A stretch of 64,000 bases of DNA, taken from NCBI RefSeq assembly GCF_003590795.1, contig NZ_QYUL01000003.1, positions 310,001 through 374,000 on the forward strand, written 5' to 3'. Below are positions 54,243 to 64,000 of the stretch, one piece after another. Below the pieces are notes generated by a model, which made no database searches, was not told the origin of the DNA, and worked only from the letters and a program-made list of their open reading frames with translations. How positions within the stretch are numbered: the stretch's first letter is position 1; the number at the start of each line of letters is the position of its first letter. The translations under genes were made by a program, and so were the position numbers. This stretch comes from Azospirillum cavernae. Its GTDB lineage: Bacteria > Pseudomonadota > Alphaproteobacteria > Azospirillales > Azospirillaceae.

Positions 54243-54881
54243 CTAGGAGCGGGCCACCGTTGTTTTGTTGCGCGGCGGCTTGGCGTTTCCCTTTGCGGCG
54301 CCGTCGCCGTCGGGATTTTCCTTGCCCGGTTTGCGAAAGGTGCTGAGTTCGGCGATGCGGTTGACCGACAAGCCGCTGAGGCGGCATCCGGCGACCTCAA
54401 CCACCTCAAACCCCGCCCGCCGCTGAAAGCGGGAGGTGACGCGATCGCGAGCGTCACGCTCGCCATCGGCCACCAACAGATAGCGCCGCACGCCGCTCCA
54501 GCCCCTCTGACCGCGCGATTCGACGCTGTTGGACGGCGAGCAGCGGACCGCGACCTCCCAAAACCGACCGGGCCGTGGCTCCTGCCGGTCAAAAACGAAA
54601 TAACGGTCGAGCGGAGCGTCCTTTTTCTTCTCAAACTCGACGAGAGCGGCTTGCAGATCGACTTCCGCCTTCTGGACACGCTTTTCCATCTCGGCGGAAT
54701 GATGGGCAAGCTGGGCGTAGTCGGAGGCGACATCGGCGACCTCCCGCGTCACGTCGTCCACCTTGTCCTTCAGCTTGGAGTTGGAGATTTTCGTCAGCAC
54801 GAGCTGACGGCGCCAGTAACGATTGGACAGAACGGTCAAAACCATCAAGCCCAGCGCGAAATACAGCATCATCCCGGTCAT
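54243..54881 (-). CDS. Small membrane-anchored coiled-coil protein
   Basis: This 212-residue protein has an N-terminal membrane segment (MTGMMLYFALGLMVLTVLSN), a coiled coil (about 30-90, ISNSKLKDKVDDVTREVADV onward), and a basic C-terminal domain that ends in a disordered KPGKENPDGD and KPPRNKTTVARS. No family is recognised. Its start overlaps the stop of the next upstream gene (ATGA), so the pair is co-translated. They lie 150 bases upstream of the Mla-like cluster on the same strand and may be unrelated to it. Confidence 0.65.
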   Translation of the reverse strand: MTGMMLYFALGLMVLTVLSNRYWRRQLVLTKISNSKLKDKVDDVTREVADVASDYAQLAHHSAEMEKRVQKAEVDLQAALVEFEKKKDAPLDRYFVFDRQEPRPGRFWEVAVRCSPSNSVESRGQRGWSGVRRYLLVADGERDARDRVTSRFQRRAGFEVVEVAGCRLSGLSVNRIAELSTFRKPGKENPDGDGAAKGNAKPPRNKTTVARS

Positions 54882-55441
54882 GAGTCGCCGTTCTCCGCCG
54901 TGGGGTCCGGGGCCAGGGCCAAAGGAACGACCGGCGACGTCACCACCCCGTTGCGCTTGCCAAAGGCCATGAGCAAGCTTCCGTGCGCTTGATCGGTGGA
55001 GTTGGCCAGGATGTGGACGACGTTGCGGTATTCCCAGATCTGGCGCGAAAACACGATCTCCTTGCGGTCCAGTTCGGCAAATTCCGCGCTGACCGCCAGT
55101 TGCGCCCAATAGACGTCGGGGTCGCCGTCAGCGTCGCCAACCTCATGGACCAGTTCAATTTTCGAATATTCCAGCGCCTTCAATTCGCTTTGCGTCTTGT
55201 GGCGGCGTCCGTTGAATTCGGTCAAGCGGGCCTGAAGCGTCGTCAGATCGACACGCTTGCGCTCGGTCTTCTGCCGCCATTCGGCCAGGGCGGCGCGCTT
55301 TTTCTCATAGGTCCGCTGCGCCATCGCTTCCCGCGCCTTTTCAGCGCTGACCCGACCAACGTCGATGACGATGGACAGGCCAAGCGCGGCGGCGCTGGTT
55401 ATCAGCAGCAGCATCCCCAAAAACTCGGCGGAAACCACCAT
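54878..55441 (-). CDS. Membrane-anchored coiled-coil protein, partner of the 54243 gene
   Basis: This 187-residue protein has an N-terminal hydrophobic segment (about 3-26), a long charged coiled coil (about 30-95, TYEKKRAALAEWRQKTERKR within), and a folded C-terminal piece with YWAQLAVSAEFAELDRKEIV. No homologue is recognised. Both this and the downstream protein share a layout (anchor, coiled coil, small C-terminal domain), suggesting a heteromeric membrane complex. The start at 55441 is uncertain. Confidence 0.65.
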   Translation of the reverse strand: MVVSAEFLGMLLLITSAAALGLSIVIDVGRVSAEKAREAMAQRTYEKKRAALAEWRQKTERKRVDLTTLQARLTEFNGRRHKTQSELKALEYSKIELVHEVGDADGDPDVYWAQLAVSAEFAELDRKEIVFSRQIWEYRNVVHILANSTDQAHGSLLMAFGKRNGVVTSPVVPLALAPDPTAENGDS

Positions 55442-55621
55442 TCATCCACCCAATCGCCGCAACGACGCGCCATGTCACACGCCGCGACACCGCGTCGCAT
55501 CCAGCCGATTGTACCACCGAGTCCCTGTGTCCGGCTTGTAATTTTTTAGCGGTAATTTGACACAATTTGGAAACAAGGGCGGCGCGGTCGCAACGCGACG
55601 GCGCGCCGCCGCTGTTCACGT

Positions 55622-56026
55622 TCAGTCGCCCGTCTCATCGCGGGGGGCGAAGCTCAGCGCCACGCCGTTCATGCAATAGCGTTTTCCGGTCGGCTGCGGC
55701 CCATCGTCAAAGCGGTGGCCAAGATGCCCGTTGCAGCGGGCGCAATGCACCTCGGTGCGCGGATAGGCCAGCTTGAAATCGGTCGAGGTCGCGATGGCGC
55801 CCGGCAACGCCTCCCAAAAGCTGGGCCAGCCCGACCCGCTGTCGTATTTGGCCGCGCTGCTGTAAAGCGGCTGGCCACAGTCGGCGCACTGATAGAGACC
55901 CGTGCGTTTCTCGTGATTCAGCGGGCTGGAGCCGGGATGTTCGGTGCCATGCTCGCGCAGAACGCGGAATTGGGTGGGGGAAAGATCGCGCTTCCAGTCG
56001 TCCTTGGTTTTGTCGCCGCAGCCCAT
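55622..56026 (-). CDS. msrB: Peptide methionine-R-sulfoxide reductase
   Basis: This 134-residue repair enzyme reduces methionine-R-sulfoxide in proteins. It has the zinc-binding pairs C47/C50 (CADC) and C95/C98 (CARC), SGWPSFWEAL, GHLGHRFDDGP and the catalytic C118 in RYCMNGVAL. The ATG at 56026 follows GGGAG nine bases upstream. Cytosolic, normal length; it stands alone on the minus strand. Confidence 0.96.
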   Translation of the reverse strand: MGCGDKTKDDWKRDLSPTQFRVLREHGTEHPGSSPLNHEKRTGLYQCADCGQPLYSSAAKYDSGSGWPSFWEALPGAIATSTDFKLAYPRTEVHCARCNGHLGHRFDDGPQPTGKRYCMNGVALSFAPRDETGD

Positions 56027-56358
56027 GCCGAAGATCTCCCTTTGCGGTCGTGTGTTGGGTCCGTTGCGGATCCGTTCATCGGATATTGGCCGGGAAGACG
56101 CTTTTCCCAAGGGCGGACGCATCCGCTTCACGCGCTTGTGACCAAGCGTCAGCGGCGTTTTGCAAGCTGGAAGATTGTGGGTATAACAAAAGAATCTTGA
56201 AATCATCGCGGATCGGTCATGGATCCGCCCTTTCCGGGTTTCTTCCAATCCGGTAATATCCACCAACTCAGTATGCTCATTGTTGCCATTCGGAAAGGCG
56301 CGCGCCCTGTGACGTGTCTGCGGAATCGTTGCATCCAGTGCCGGGGCGGATCCATCCG

Positions 56359-57552
56359 ATGATGGACGAGCGGTATTTGCGCGCCGTCCGCGACACTCTG
56401 GTCAAGCATCAACAATGGTTGCTGCGCGATCCCTTGGGGCAGGGGCGCCGCGCCGATCTCAGCTTTTTTGATCTGACCGGCTTGGGCTTGAGCCGCATCA
56501 ACCTTGCCGGCGCCAAACTGACCGGGGCCGGTTTGGCGCGCGCGCGGCTGATGGGAACCGTGTTGTCCCGCGCGGATCTGTATGGCGCCGACCTGTCGCG
56601 CGCCGATCTCAGCGGCGCGCAATTGCAAAATGTCGATTTGCGCGGGGCGCGGGTTGACGGCGCGCGTTTGCAGAACGCCAACCTCCAGGGCGCCGATCTG
56701 CGGCGCGGCATGATGATCGAGGCGGGCGACCGCCGGGCGGGCGGCAACGCCGACGGCAGCACGACCTTTGTCGGCTGCGCGCTGACCCAGGCGATCCTGA
56801 CCGATTGTCGGATGGCCCAATGCGATTTTTCCGGCAGCGATCTGTCCGGGGCCGACTTCACCGGCAGCGATCTGAGCGGCGCCATCCTGATTGGCGCCGA
56901 CTTGACCGACGCCACGATGCGCAAGGTGACGCTCGACGGCGTTCTGATGTGCGGCGCGCGTCTGAACGAGGAGTTGCGCACGGCCCTGGAACGCAAGGGC
57001 ATCGACGTGGACGGCACCGGCCTGACCACCACGGCGGCCCGGATGGCGGATTTGATTTCCGAACATCAACGTTGGGTGGACAAGGACGGCAAAAAGGGCG
57101 AGCGCATCGAATTGCAGCGCATTGATTTGCGCGGCTATTCCTTCGCCAATCAACTGCTGTGCGGGGCGGTGATGCGTTTCTGCGGCCTGCGCGGGGCGGA
57201 TTTCTCCGGGGCCAAGCTGGCGATGGCCGATCTGTCCTTTTGCGATTTGCGCGACGCCGATTTCACCAGCGCCGATTTGTCCGGCTGCAATCTGGAAGGG
57301 GCGAACCTGACCGGGGCCAAGCTGTGGCGGGCGCGGCTGCGCGGCGTTGATCTGTCGGGCGACGGCAGCCGCGTGTGGCCGACCAACTTCACCAACGCCC
57401 GGTTGGCCGGGGCCGACCTGCGCGACGCCAGCCTGGCCGGGGCGCTGCTGACCGGCACCGACCTGACCGGGATCAAGACCAGCTTCGCCACCCTGAAGGG
57501 GGCCGATCTGTCCAAGGCGGCGGGGCGCCAGCGCGCGGCGGTTTCGGCCTGA
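56359..57552 (+). CDS. Pentapeptide repeat protein
   Basis: The 397-residue protein contains two blocks of A(D/N)LXX pentapeptides, about 50-200 ([20 protein letters not shown] and further) and about 270-390 ([19 protein letters not shown]). They are joined by a linker with [20 protein letters not shown] resembling a repeated motif at the N-terminus ([16 protein letters not shown]). Each block would form a right-handed beta-helix. The function of this class is generally unknown; some bind gyrase. Start uncertain: the ATG at 56359 is chosen, with a second ATG directly after it and a GTG at 56314. Confidence 0.85.
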   Translation: MMDERYLRAVRDTLVKHQQWLLRDPLGQGRRADLSFFDLTGLGLSRINLAGAKLTGAGLARARLMGTVLSRADLYGADLSRADLSGAQLQNVDLRGARVDGARLQNANLQGADLRRGMMIEAGDRRAGGNADGSTTFVGCALTQAILTDCRMAQCDFSGSDLSGADFTGSDLSGAILIGADLTDATMRKVTLDGVLMCGARLNEELRTALERKGIDVDGTGLTTTAARMADLISEHQRWVDKDGKKGERIELQRIDLRGYSFANQLLCGAVMRFCGLRGADFSGAKLAMADLSFCDLRDADFTSADLSGCNLEGANLTGAKLWRARLRGVDLSGDGSRVWPTNFTNARLAGADLRDASLAGALLTGTDLTGIKTSFATLKGADLSKAAGRQRAAVSA

Positions 57553-57716
57553 CGATTGTTCGCCATCAAAGCCATCTTGTTCCCCCGCCGTCTCCCCTCC
57601 CAGCGTCTCATCCCATAGTACAATTTACCGGATACCCCCTCTCGTTGGATCAATGGCGTCGACAAACGCGCCGGGCCGGACCATCACCGGCTCGCCATCC
57701 AGAGAGGAAACGGCAA

Positions 57717-59237
<1,521 letters not shown>

Positions 59238-59264
59238 GCGTACTCCTCCCCATCGGGTAAAACT

Positions 59265-59297
59265 GGGCCGGGGCGTCAAAACCCCGGCCCTTTTTCT
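59265..59297 (+). terminator. Rho-independent terminator after the aldehyde dehydrogenase gene
   Basis: GGGCCGGGG (59265-59273) pairs with CCCCGGCCC (59282-59290) in a 9-bp stem with an 8-base loop, followed by TTTTTCT. Some read-through into the DUF779 gene is likely because that gene begins only 34 bases later. Confidence 0.9.
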
Positions 59298-59331
59298 GTT
59301 CGCGGCCTTTTTCCGACCAGGAGATTCAAGG

Positions 59332-59709
59332 ATGGTGGAGCGAATCACCGCGACGCCCGACGCGCTCGCACTGCTCGACCGGCTGGCGGCCAAGCATGGG
59401 CCGCTGCTTCTTCATCTGTCGGGCGGCTGTTGCGACGGCACCGCGCCGCTGTGCCTGCCGCGCGGCGAATTCCGCATGGGCGGCGGCGATCTGTGCCTGG
59501 GCTACGCCGGAACGACGCCCTTTTGCATGGCGGATTCGACCTTTTCCTATTGGGAACACAGCCAAGTCATTCTGGATGTGATACAGGCGCGTGGCGGCGG
59601 TTTCTCGTTGGAGGCGCCCGATGGCGTCCGCTTTGCCGCCAAGTCCCGGCTGTTCACGGACGAGGAGTTCTCGGACTTGCCGAGGCCGACGGCGGCGGAC
59701 GCCCTGTAA
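59332..59709 (+). CDS. DUF779 protein
   Basis: This 125-residue protein shows the family pattern HLSGGCCDGTAPLCLPRGEF and the C-rich DLCLGYAGTTPFCM. DUF779 genes commonly accompany an acetaldehyde-type aldehyde dehydrogenase, as here. Its exact role is not known; cysteine clustering suggests metal or thiol chemistry. It follows a terminator with CAGGAG as RBS. Confidence 0.85.
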   Translation: MVERITATPDALALLDRLAAKHGPLLLHLSGGCCDGTAPLCLPRGEFRMGGGDLCLGYAGTTPFCMADSTFSYWEHSQVILDVIQARGGGFSLEAPDGVRFAAKSRLFTDEEFSDLPRPTAADAL

Positions 59710-59855
59710 GACCATCGGCGTAAAACCATCGGCACGGGTTTGGAAAGGCGCGTCGTTCGACCATGGTAGCATTCACCCGCCCACGAAACGGCCTTGCCCG
59801 CCGCCATCCCTGGAGTACCCTGGCCGAGCCGGAGTCCCGCGCCGAGGGAGAGGCC

Positions 59856-61043
59856 ATGCCGGAACCAACCGCCGCCGCGCCGCCCCGTCGGGGAAGCGAG
59901 ATCCCGCGCGCCATGTCGCAGGCCGAGGATCCGCGCGCCGCCGCGCGCGAACTCCGCGCCGGGCTGGGTGGGGAGGCGCTGGAATTGGTCGTGGTCTTCT
60001 GCGCGCCCTGCCTGGACCGCGCCGCCTTGGCCGACGCGCTGTCGGCTGAATTTGGCGCGGTGCCGGTGATCGGCTGCACCACGGCGGGGGAAATCGGGCC
60101 GTTCGGCTACATCTCCGGTTCCTTGGTCGCCGTTGGTTTTCCGTCGGAGGATTTTTCCGTCGTCACCGCGCTGGTCGATCATGTGGATCGTTTCGAGATC
60201 GCCGACAGCACGGTGATCGCCCGCTCCCTGCTGACGCGCCGGGATCGCGCGCTCGCCGCGCGCGCGGCGCCGATGGGGAGCGAGGCGGACAGCTTCGCCA
60301 TGCTGCTGATCGACGGGCTGTCGATGAGCGAAGAAACCGTGGTCAGCGCCCTGCACAACGCCCTGATCGACATTCCGCTGTTCGGCGCGTCGGCGGGGGA
60401 CGATCTGCATTTCGAGCAGACCTTTGTGTTGCACGACGGGGTGTTCCACGCCAACGCGGGCGTCGTCGCGCTGTTCACCACGACGCGGCCCTTCACCGTC
60501 TTCCGCACCCAGCATTTTGTCAGCTCCGACCGCAAGATGGTCGTCACCGGGGCCGACCCGCAGCGCCGCATCGTCACCGAGATCAACGCTGAACCGGCGG
60601 GGCGCGAATACGCCCGGCTGGTCGGGTTGGAGGGCGAGCCGCTGACCCCGATGATCTTTGCCTCCCATCCCGTCGTCGTCCGGGTCGGCGGGCAGTATCA
60701 TGTCCGCTCGATCCAGAAGGTGAACGACGACGAAAGCCTGACCTTCTTTTGCGCCATTGACGAGGGCATCGTCCTGACCGTGGCGGAGGGCGTCGATCCC
60801 GTCGCCAATTTCGACGCGCTGATGGACGGCATCGCCGAAGAGGTCGGATCGCCCGATTTGGTTTTGGGCTGCGACTGCATTTTGCGGCGTTTGGAAATGG
60901 AGCAGCGCCAGTTGGGCGCGGTGATGTCCCAGCGCTTGGCCAACCATCGGGTGGTCGGCTTCTGCGCCTATGGCGAGCAGGTGAACGGCATGCATGTGAA
61001 CCAGACCTTCACCGGCGTGGCGATTGGGGCGCGCGGCGCATGA
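59856..61043 (+). CDS. nosP: FIST-domain nitric-oxide sensor, NosP-like
   Basis: This 395-residue protein has an N-terminal FIST domain (about 45-230, with GCTTAGEIGPFGYISGSLVA) and a C-terminal FIST_C domain (about 240-390, with VMSQRLANHRVVGFCAYGEQ). NosP proteins bind haem and sense nitric oxide, then inhibit a co-encoded NahK kinase. The gene overlaps the next one (ATGA), a NahK-like kinase, which supports this role. The RBS GAGGGAGAGG precedes the ATG at 59856; an earlier ATG at 59763 lacks such a site. Haem ligands cannot be assigned with certainty. Confidence 0.85.
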   Translation: MPEPTAAAPPRRGSEIPRAMSQAEDPRAAARELRAGLGGEALELVVVFCAPCLDRAALADALSAEFGAVPVIGCTTAGEIGPFGYISGSLVAVGFPSEDFSVVTALVDHVDRFEIADSTVIARSLLTRRDRALAARAAPMGSEADSFAMLLIDGLSMSEETVVSALHNALIDIPLFGASAGDDLHFEQTFVLHDGVFHANAGVVALFTTTRPFTVFRTQHFVSSDRKMVVTGADPQRRIVTEINAEPAGREYARLVGLEGEPLTPMIFASHPVVVRVGGQYHVRSIQKVNDDESLTFFCAIDEGIVLTVAEGVDPVANFDALMDGIAEEVGSPDLVLGCDCILRRLEMEQRQLGAVMSQRLANHRVVGFCAYGEQVNGMHVNQTFTGVAIGARGA

Positions 61044-62863
61044 GGACGCTCGCCCTCCCGAAATCCGACGCCGACCGGATCGCCGATCTGGAGCGGGAAA
61101 ACGCCAAGCTCCAGCGCATCAACAAGGTGCTGATGGACCGGGTCGAGCGGTCGATGGATTTCCAGGGCGGCGCCTTTTCCCTGTTCCAGACCGCCATCGT
61201 GCTGGAAAACAAAATCCGCGAACGCACGCTGGAGGTCGAACGCGCCCTGCACAAGCTGGAGGACAGCAACCGCGACCTTGCCCGCGCCAAGGAGCTGGCC
61301 GAGACGATGCGGACCCGCCTGTTCGAGGCCATCGAGTCGGTGAATGAGGGCTTCGCCCTGTTCGACTCCGCCGACCGGCTGGTGCTGTGCAACCGGAAAT
61401 ATCTGTCCTACTGGCCGGGCGTCGCCGACCGCATCCAGGCGGGCATCCGCTTTTCCGAACTGGTCGCCATGGTGGCGAGCGCGGACGGCGTGTGCGATCC
61501 GCCGCCCGATCTGTGGCTGCGCGAGCGGATGGAGCACCGCCACGACATGCGCGGCGTCTTCATCAACCAGTTGGCCGATGGTCGTTGGATTCAGGTGAAC
61601 GAGCGGCGGACCCGCGACGGCGGCGTCGTCGGCGTCTACACCGACATCACCGACATCAAAGAGGACGAGGCGCGGCGGCGCGAATCCGAACAGGCGGAAA
61701 AGACCGCGCTGATGCTGCTGAACGACCAGTTGCAGCAGGCCAAGGCGCAGGCTGATCAAGCCAACCTGTCGAAAACCCGCTTCATCGCGGCGGCCAGCCA
61801 CGATCTGTTGCAGCCGCTGAACGCCGCCCGCCTGTTCGTCTCGGCGCTCAGCGACCTGGAGCAGCCGGGGGCCAGCGGCGAGCTGGTGGAGAATGTCGAT
61901 CTGGCCTTGGCCTCGGTCGAGGATCTGCTGTCGGCGCTGCTCGACATTTCCAAGCTCGACGCCGGGGCGGTGACGCCGGAGGTGACGGATTTCCCGCTGC
62001 GCGGCGTGCTGCTGCCGCTCGCCACCGAATACGCCGCCATCGCGGCGGAACGCGGCATCCGGCTGCGCGTCGTCGCTTCAGGATCGGTGGTGCGCAGCGA
62101 CATGCGGCTGTTGCGGCGGATCGTGCAGAATTTCCTGTCAAACGCCCTGCGCTACGTCCAGGGCGGGCGGGTGGTGGTCGGCTGCCGCCGCTGCGCCGAG
62201 GGTTTGCGCATCGAGGTGTGGGACAACGGCCCCGGCATCCCCGCCGACAAGATCACCGAGATTTTCCAGGAGTTCCGCCGCCTCGACACCCCCGTCACCC
62301 ACGGGCGCGACCGGGGCATCGGTCTGGGGCTGGCGATCGTCGAGCGGGTGGCCCGGATGCTGGATCACCCGATCACCGTGCGCTCGACGCTGGGCAAAGG
62401 GTCCGTTTTCGCCGTCACCGTGCCGCGCGGGGCCGAACGCCGCGCCACCCGTCCGCTCTGCGCCCCAGCCCCCCGCCCGCTGACCGACCGGCTGGCCGGA
62501 ACCTCCGTTCTGGTGCTGGACAACGAACCGGCGGTGGTGGCGGGGATGGAGGCGCTGCTGCGCGGCTGGTCCTGTCATGTGGTGTCGGCGATGTCGGGCG
62601 ACCAAGCCCTGATCCGGCTGGCGGCGATGGAGCGCTTGCCCGATCTGCTGATCGCCGACTATCACTTGGACGACGGCGCGCTGGGCGTCAACGAAGTGAC
62701 CCGCCTGCGCGCCGCCTGCGGCCGCAACCTGCCCGCCATCCTCATCACCGCCAACCGCACCCCCGAGTTGGCCGACGAGGCCAAGGCCGCCGATTGCCTG
62801 GTGCTGAACAAGCCGGTGAAACCGGCGCAACTGCGCGCCGTGATGTCGGGGTTGGTGGGGTAA
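61040..62863 (+). CDS. nahK: NahK-like hybrid histidine kinase, partner of NosP
   Basis: This 607-residue cytosolic kinase has an N-terminal coiled coil (about 10-95), a PAS domain (about 98-215), HisKA with H254 in AAASHDLLQPLNAARLF, an ATPase domain (GRDRGIGLGLAIVERVA) and a C-terminal receiver (LLIADYHLDDG). It belongs to the NahK/ErcS group that controls biofilm and virulence in Pseudomonas. The start overlaps the nosP stop. The HisKA motif nearly equals that of the SLC5-fused kinase at 21151, so both may share downstream partners. Confidence 0.9.
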   Translation: MRTLALPKSDADRIADLERENAKLQRINKVLMDRVERSMDFQGGAFSLFQTAIVLENKIRERTLEVERALHKLEDSNRDLARAKELAETMRTRLFEAIESVNEGFALFDSADRLVLCNRKYLSYWPGVADRIQAGIRFSELVAMVASADGVCDPPPDLWLRERMEHRHDMRGVFINQLADGRWIQVNERRTRDGGVVGVYTDITDIKEDEARRRESEQAEKTALMLLNDQLQQAKAQADQANLSKTRFIAAASHDLLQPLNAARLFVSALSDLEQPGASGELVENVDLALASVEDLLSALLDISKLDAGAVTPEVTDFPLRGVLLPLATEYAAIAAERGIRLRVVASGSVVRSDMRLLRRIVQNFLSNALRYVQGGRVVVGCRRCAEGLRIEVWDNGPGIPADKITEIFQEFRRLDTPVTHGRDRGIGLGLAIVERVARMLDHPITVRSTLGKGSVFAVTVPRGAERRATRPLCAPAPRPLTDRLAGTSVLVLDNEPAVVAGMEALLRGWSCHVVSAMSGDQALIRLAAMERLPDLLIADYHLDDGALGVNEVTRLRAACGRNLPAILITANRTPELADEAKAADCLVLNKPVKPAQLRAVMSGLVG

Positions 62864-63052
62864 AGACATCCCAGAGGCGATTGACGCGCGATTTTGAACG
62901 ACGGATCGGTGTGTCCGATGGCATGATGGCTGATCGCTATAAGCGCTCCGCCACCCTGGCGCGCACCCCACAGAACAGATTGCCAAACATATTTTCCGTT
63001 GGCGAGTGGTGGAGCGGAGCGATGAACGGGCCGATCAGAGGAGACGCGCGTT

Positions 63053-63916
63053 ATGAAACCGCCACCAACCCGTTTTGAAACGAAGTCCTCCACTCCGGCC
63101 TCCCCGCAATCGGCGTCCCCTGCGGCCCAGGCAAAGCTGGCGACGACGCATCTGCCCCCGCCAACGCGCTTTGGTCCGTCTGTGTCGCCAGCGCCGACAG
63201 GTTTGGGAGGGGCTGCCCCTACGTTGCAGGCAAAGCGATCAACGGCGCCGATGCCTCCGCCAACGCGCTTTGGTTCGCCAGCGTCGCTGCCTTCTAAGGC
63301 TCCGGGTGCGGCGCAAGCCAAATTTGTCGCTCCCCCGGCCTCGGTCATACAGCCATGTTGCGATTGGATTTCCAGCCTTTTTAGCAGCCGTAAAAGCAAT
63401 GTCGGCGAGGACGCACAACGATTGGTCGAGCCTCTTCAAATCCAGATGACGCAAAACATTATGATTAAGCAAACTGGTGGACTGAGCCAAGACACATATG
63501 AAAATAAGGCGTGGCCTGTCACCGCCAAAGGATGTTTTACTTTTGGTGTTATAACGTGCTGCACAGCTATTTATGTGCGCGGAAATGAGTACTGTACGGT
63601 CGGGCACATGTTCGGAACTATTTACAACACCGGCATTGCCAATGGCATGGCGAAAGTTATCAATGACGTCGGTGACGAACAAATCACTTTGGCTAAGGTG
63701 TATTTTTCTGCATTGCAAGATCAAATTGATGGAAAGAAGGGAAAAAGCATGAATGCTTTGGAGGAAGACCAGATAAATCTTCGAGATAATCTCTCAAGAG
63801 ACCTAGGCGATGCAATTATTGAATGTTATCTTTACAACGCAAGGGAGGTTAATCTTTGTATTTTCGCCAATGGCTCAGTGGTGGTTTCTCCTGAAAAAAT
63901 TTCTTCGGCAAATTGA
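63053..63916 (+). CDS. Candidate polymorphic toxin/effector: PPPTRF repeats plus CheD-like deamidase domain
   Basis: This 287-residue protein is built of two parts. The N-terminal 100 residues carry three PPPTRF motifs (3-8, 35-40, 68-73) each followed by QAK (26-28, 59-61, 88-90), low-complexity repeats that I associate with secreted toxin precursors. The C-terminal part holds TFGVITC (163-169) and, 16 residues later, H185. That matches the CheD-type deamidase triad T-x6-C-x17-H (T21, C27 and H44 in Thermotoga CheD). The C-terminal DNA is visibly richer in A+T. Deamidase activity and secretion are inferred. RBS GAGGAG precedes the ATG. Confidence 0.65.
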   Translation: MKPPPTRFETKSSTPASPQSASPAAQAKLATTHLPPPTRFGPSVSPAPTGLGGAAPTLQAKRSTAPMPPPTRFGSPASLPSKAPGAAQAKFVAPPASVIQPCCDWISSLFSSRKSNVGEDAQRLVEPLQIQMTQNIMIKQTGGLSQDTYENKAWPVTAKGCFTFGVITCCTAIYVRGNEYCTVGHMFGTIYNTGIANGMAKVINDVGDEQITLAKVYFSALQDQIDGKKGKSMNALEEDQINLRDNLSRDLGDAIIECYLYNAREVNLCIFANGSVVVSPEKISSAN

Positions 63917-63970
63917 TAAAAATAATTTTGCCTGATGGCATCCGATCCGGGAGGGAAATCGGCCCCACCC

Positions 63971-64000
63971 TCACGCCGTCAGCGCCATGTCCTCGCGGGC
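63971..64000 (-). CDS. Possible C-terminus of a gene entering from the right (partial)
   Basis: On the minus strand the last bases read as a GC-rich coding frame ending in TGA at 63973-63971 (residues ARED MALTA before the stop). Only nine codons are visible, so this could equally be non-coding. The bases from 63917 to 63970 show no gene. Confidence 0.25.
   Translation of the reverse strand, partial: AREDMALTA

Overview
The window is GC-rich, densely coded DNA from an alphaproteobacterium, most likely a Rhodospirillales (Azospirillum-like) organism. The evidence is the large NAD-glutamate dehydrogenase, LutABC/LldP/Dld lactate genes, a NosP-type FIST protein with its kinase, and many hybrid histidine kinases. 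Genus and species cannot be fixed from the sequence alone. No rRNA, tRNA or CRISPR array was seen.

Layout. 1-8441: lactate module (lutC fragment, lutB, lutA, D-lactate dehydrogenase, lactate permease; divergent GntR/FCD regulator). 8525-13686: sigma54-type response regulator coupled to a GAF/PAS hybrid kinase. 13915-17810: citrate synthase, NrtR-like regulator, prepilin peptidase, LuxR-type response regulator. 17864-21140: cobalamin riboswitch, short leader ORF and a BtuFCD-like B12 importer. 21151-26516: SLC5-fused hybrid kinase and an MHS-family transporter. 26687-36468: NAD-glutamate dehydrogenase, a polar amino-acid binding protein and a divergent TorS-like kinase. 36470-37010: MITE-like repeat and small lipoprotein. 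37260-39434: an AT-rich insert with a structured RNA candidate, a SLATT membrane protein and a reverse transcriptase, the best candidate for a little-described anti-phage system. 39488-45214: DUF1826 protein with a Zur-like palindrome, then ethanolamine ammonia-lyase eutBC, permease and AraC-type regulator. 45294-48164: ccdAB toxin-antitoxin, MocR-type regulator, TorR-like response regulator. 48174-55441: lipase-like hydrolase, GNAT, and a non-canonical Mla-like lipid transport cluster (MlaA, mitofilin-like protein, fused MlaF-MlaE, membrane-anchored periplasmic protein) plus two small coiled-coil membrane proteins. 55622-62863: MsrB, pentapeptide repeat protein, aldehyde dehydrogenase with DUF779, and a NosP/NahK nitric-oxide sensing pair. 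63053-63916: a probable secreted effector with PPPTRF repeats and a CheD-like deamidase domain.

Functional links. Lactate, ethanolamine and aldehyde oxidation feed acetyl-CoA/pyruvate to citrate synthase. The B12 importer supplies the cofactor that EutBC needs. The aldehyde dehydrogenase could oxidise the acetaldehyde EutBC releases. The TorS-like kinase, the neighbouring binding protein and the TorR-like regulator may form one phosphorelay although they are about 11 kb apart.
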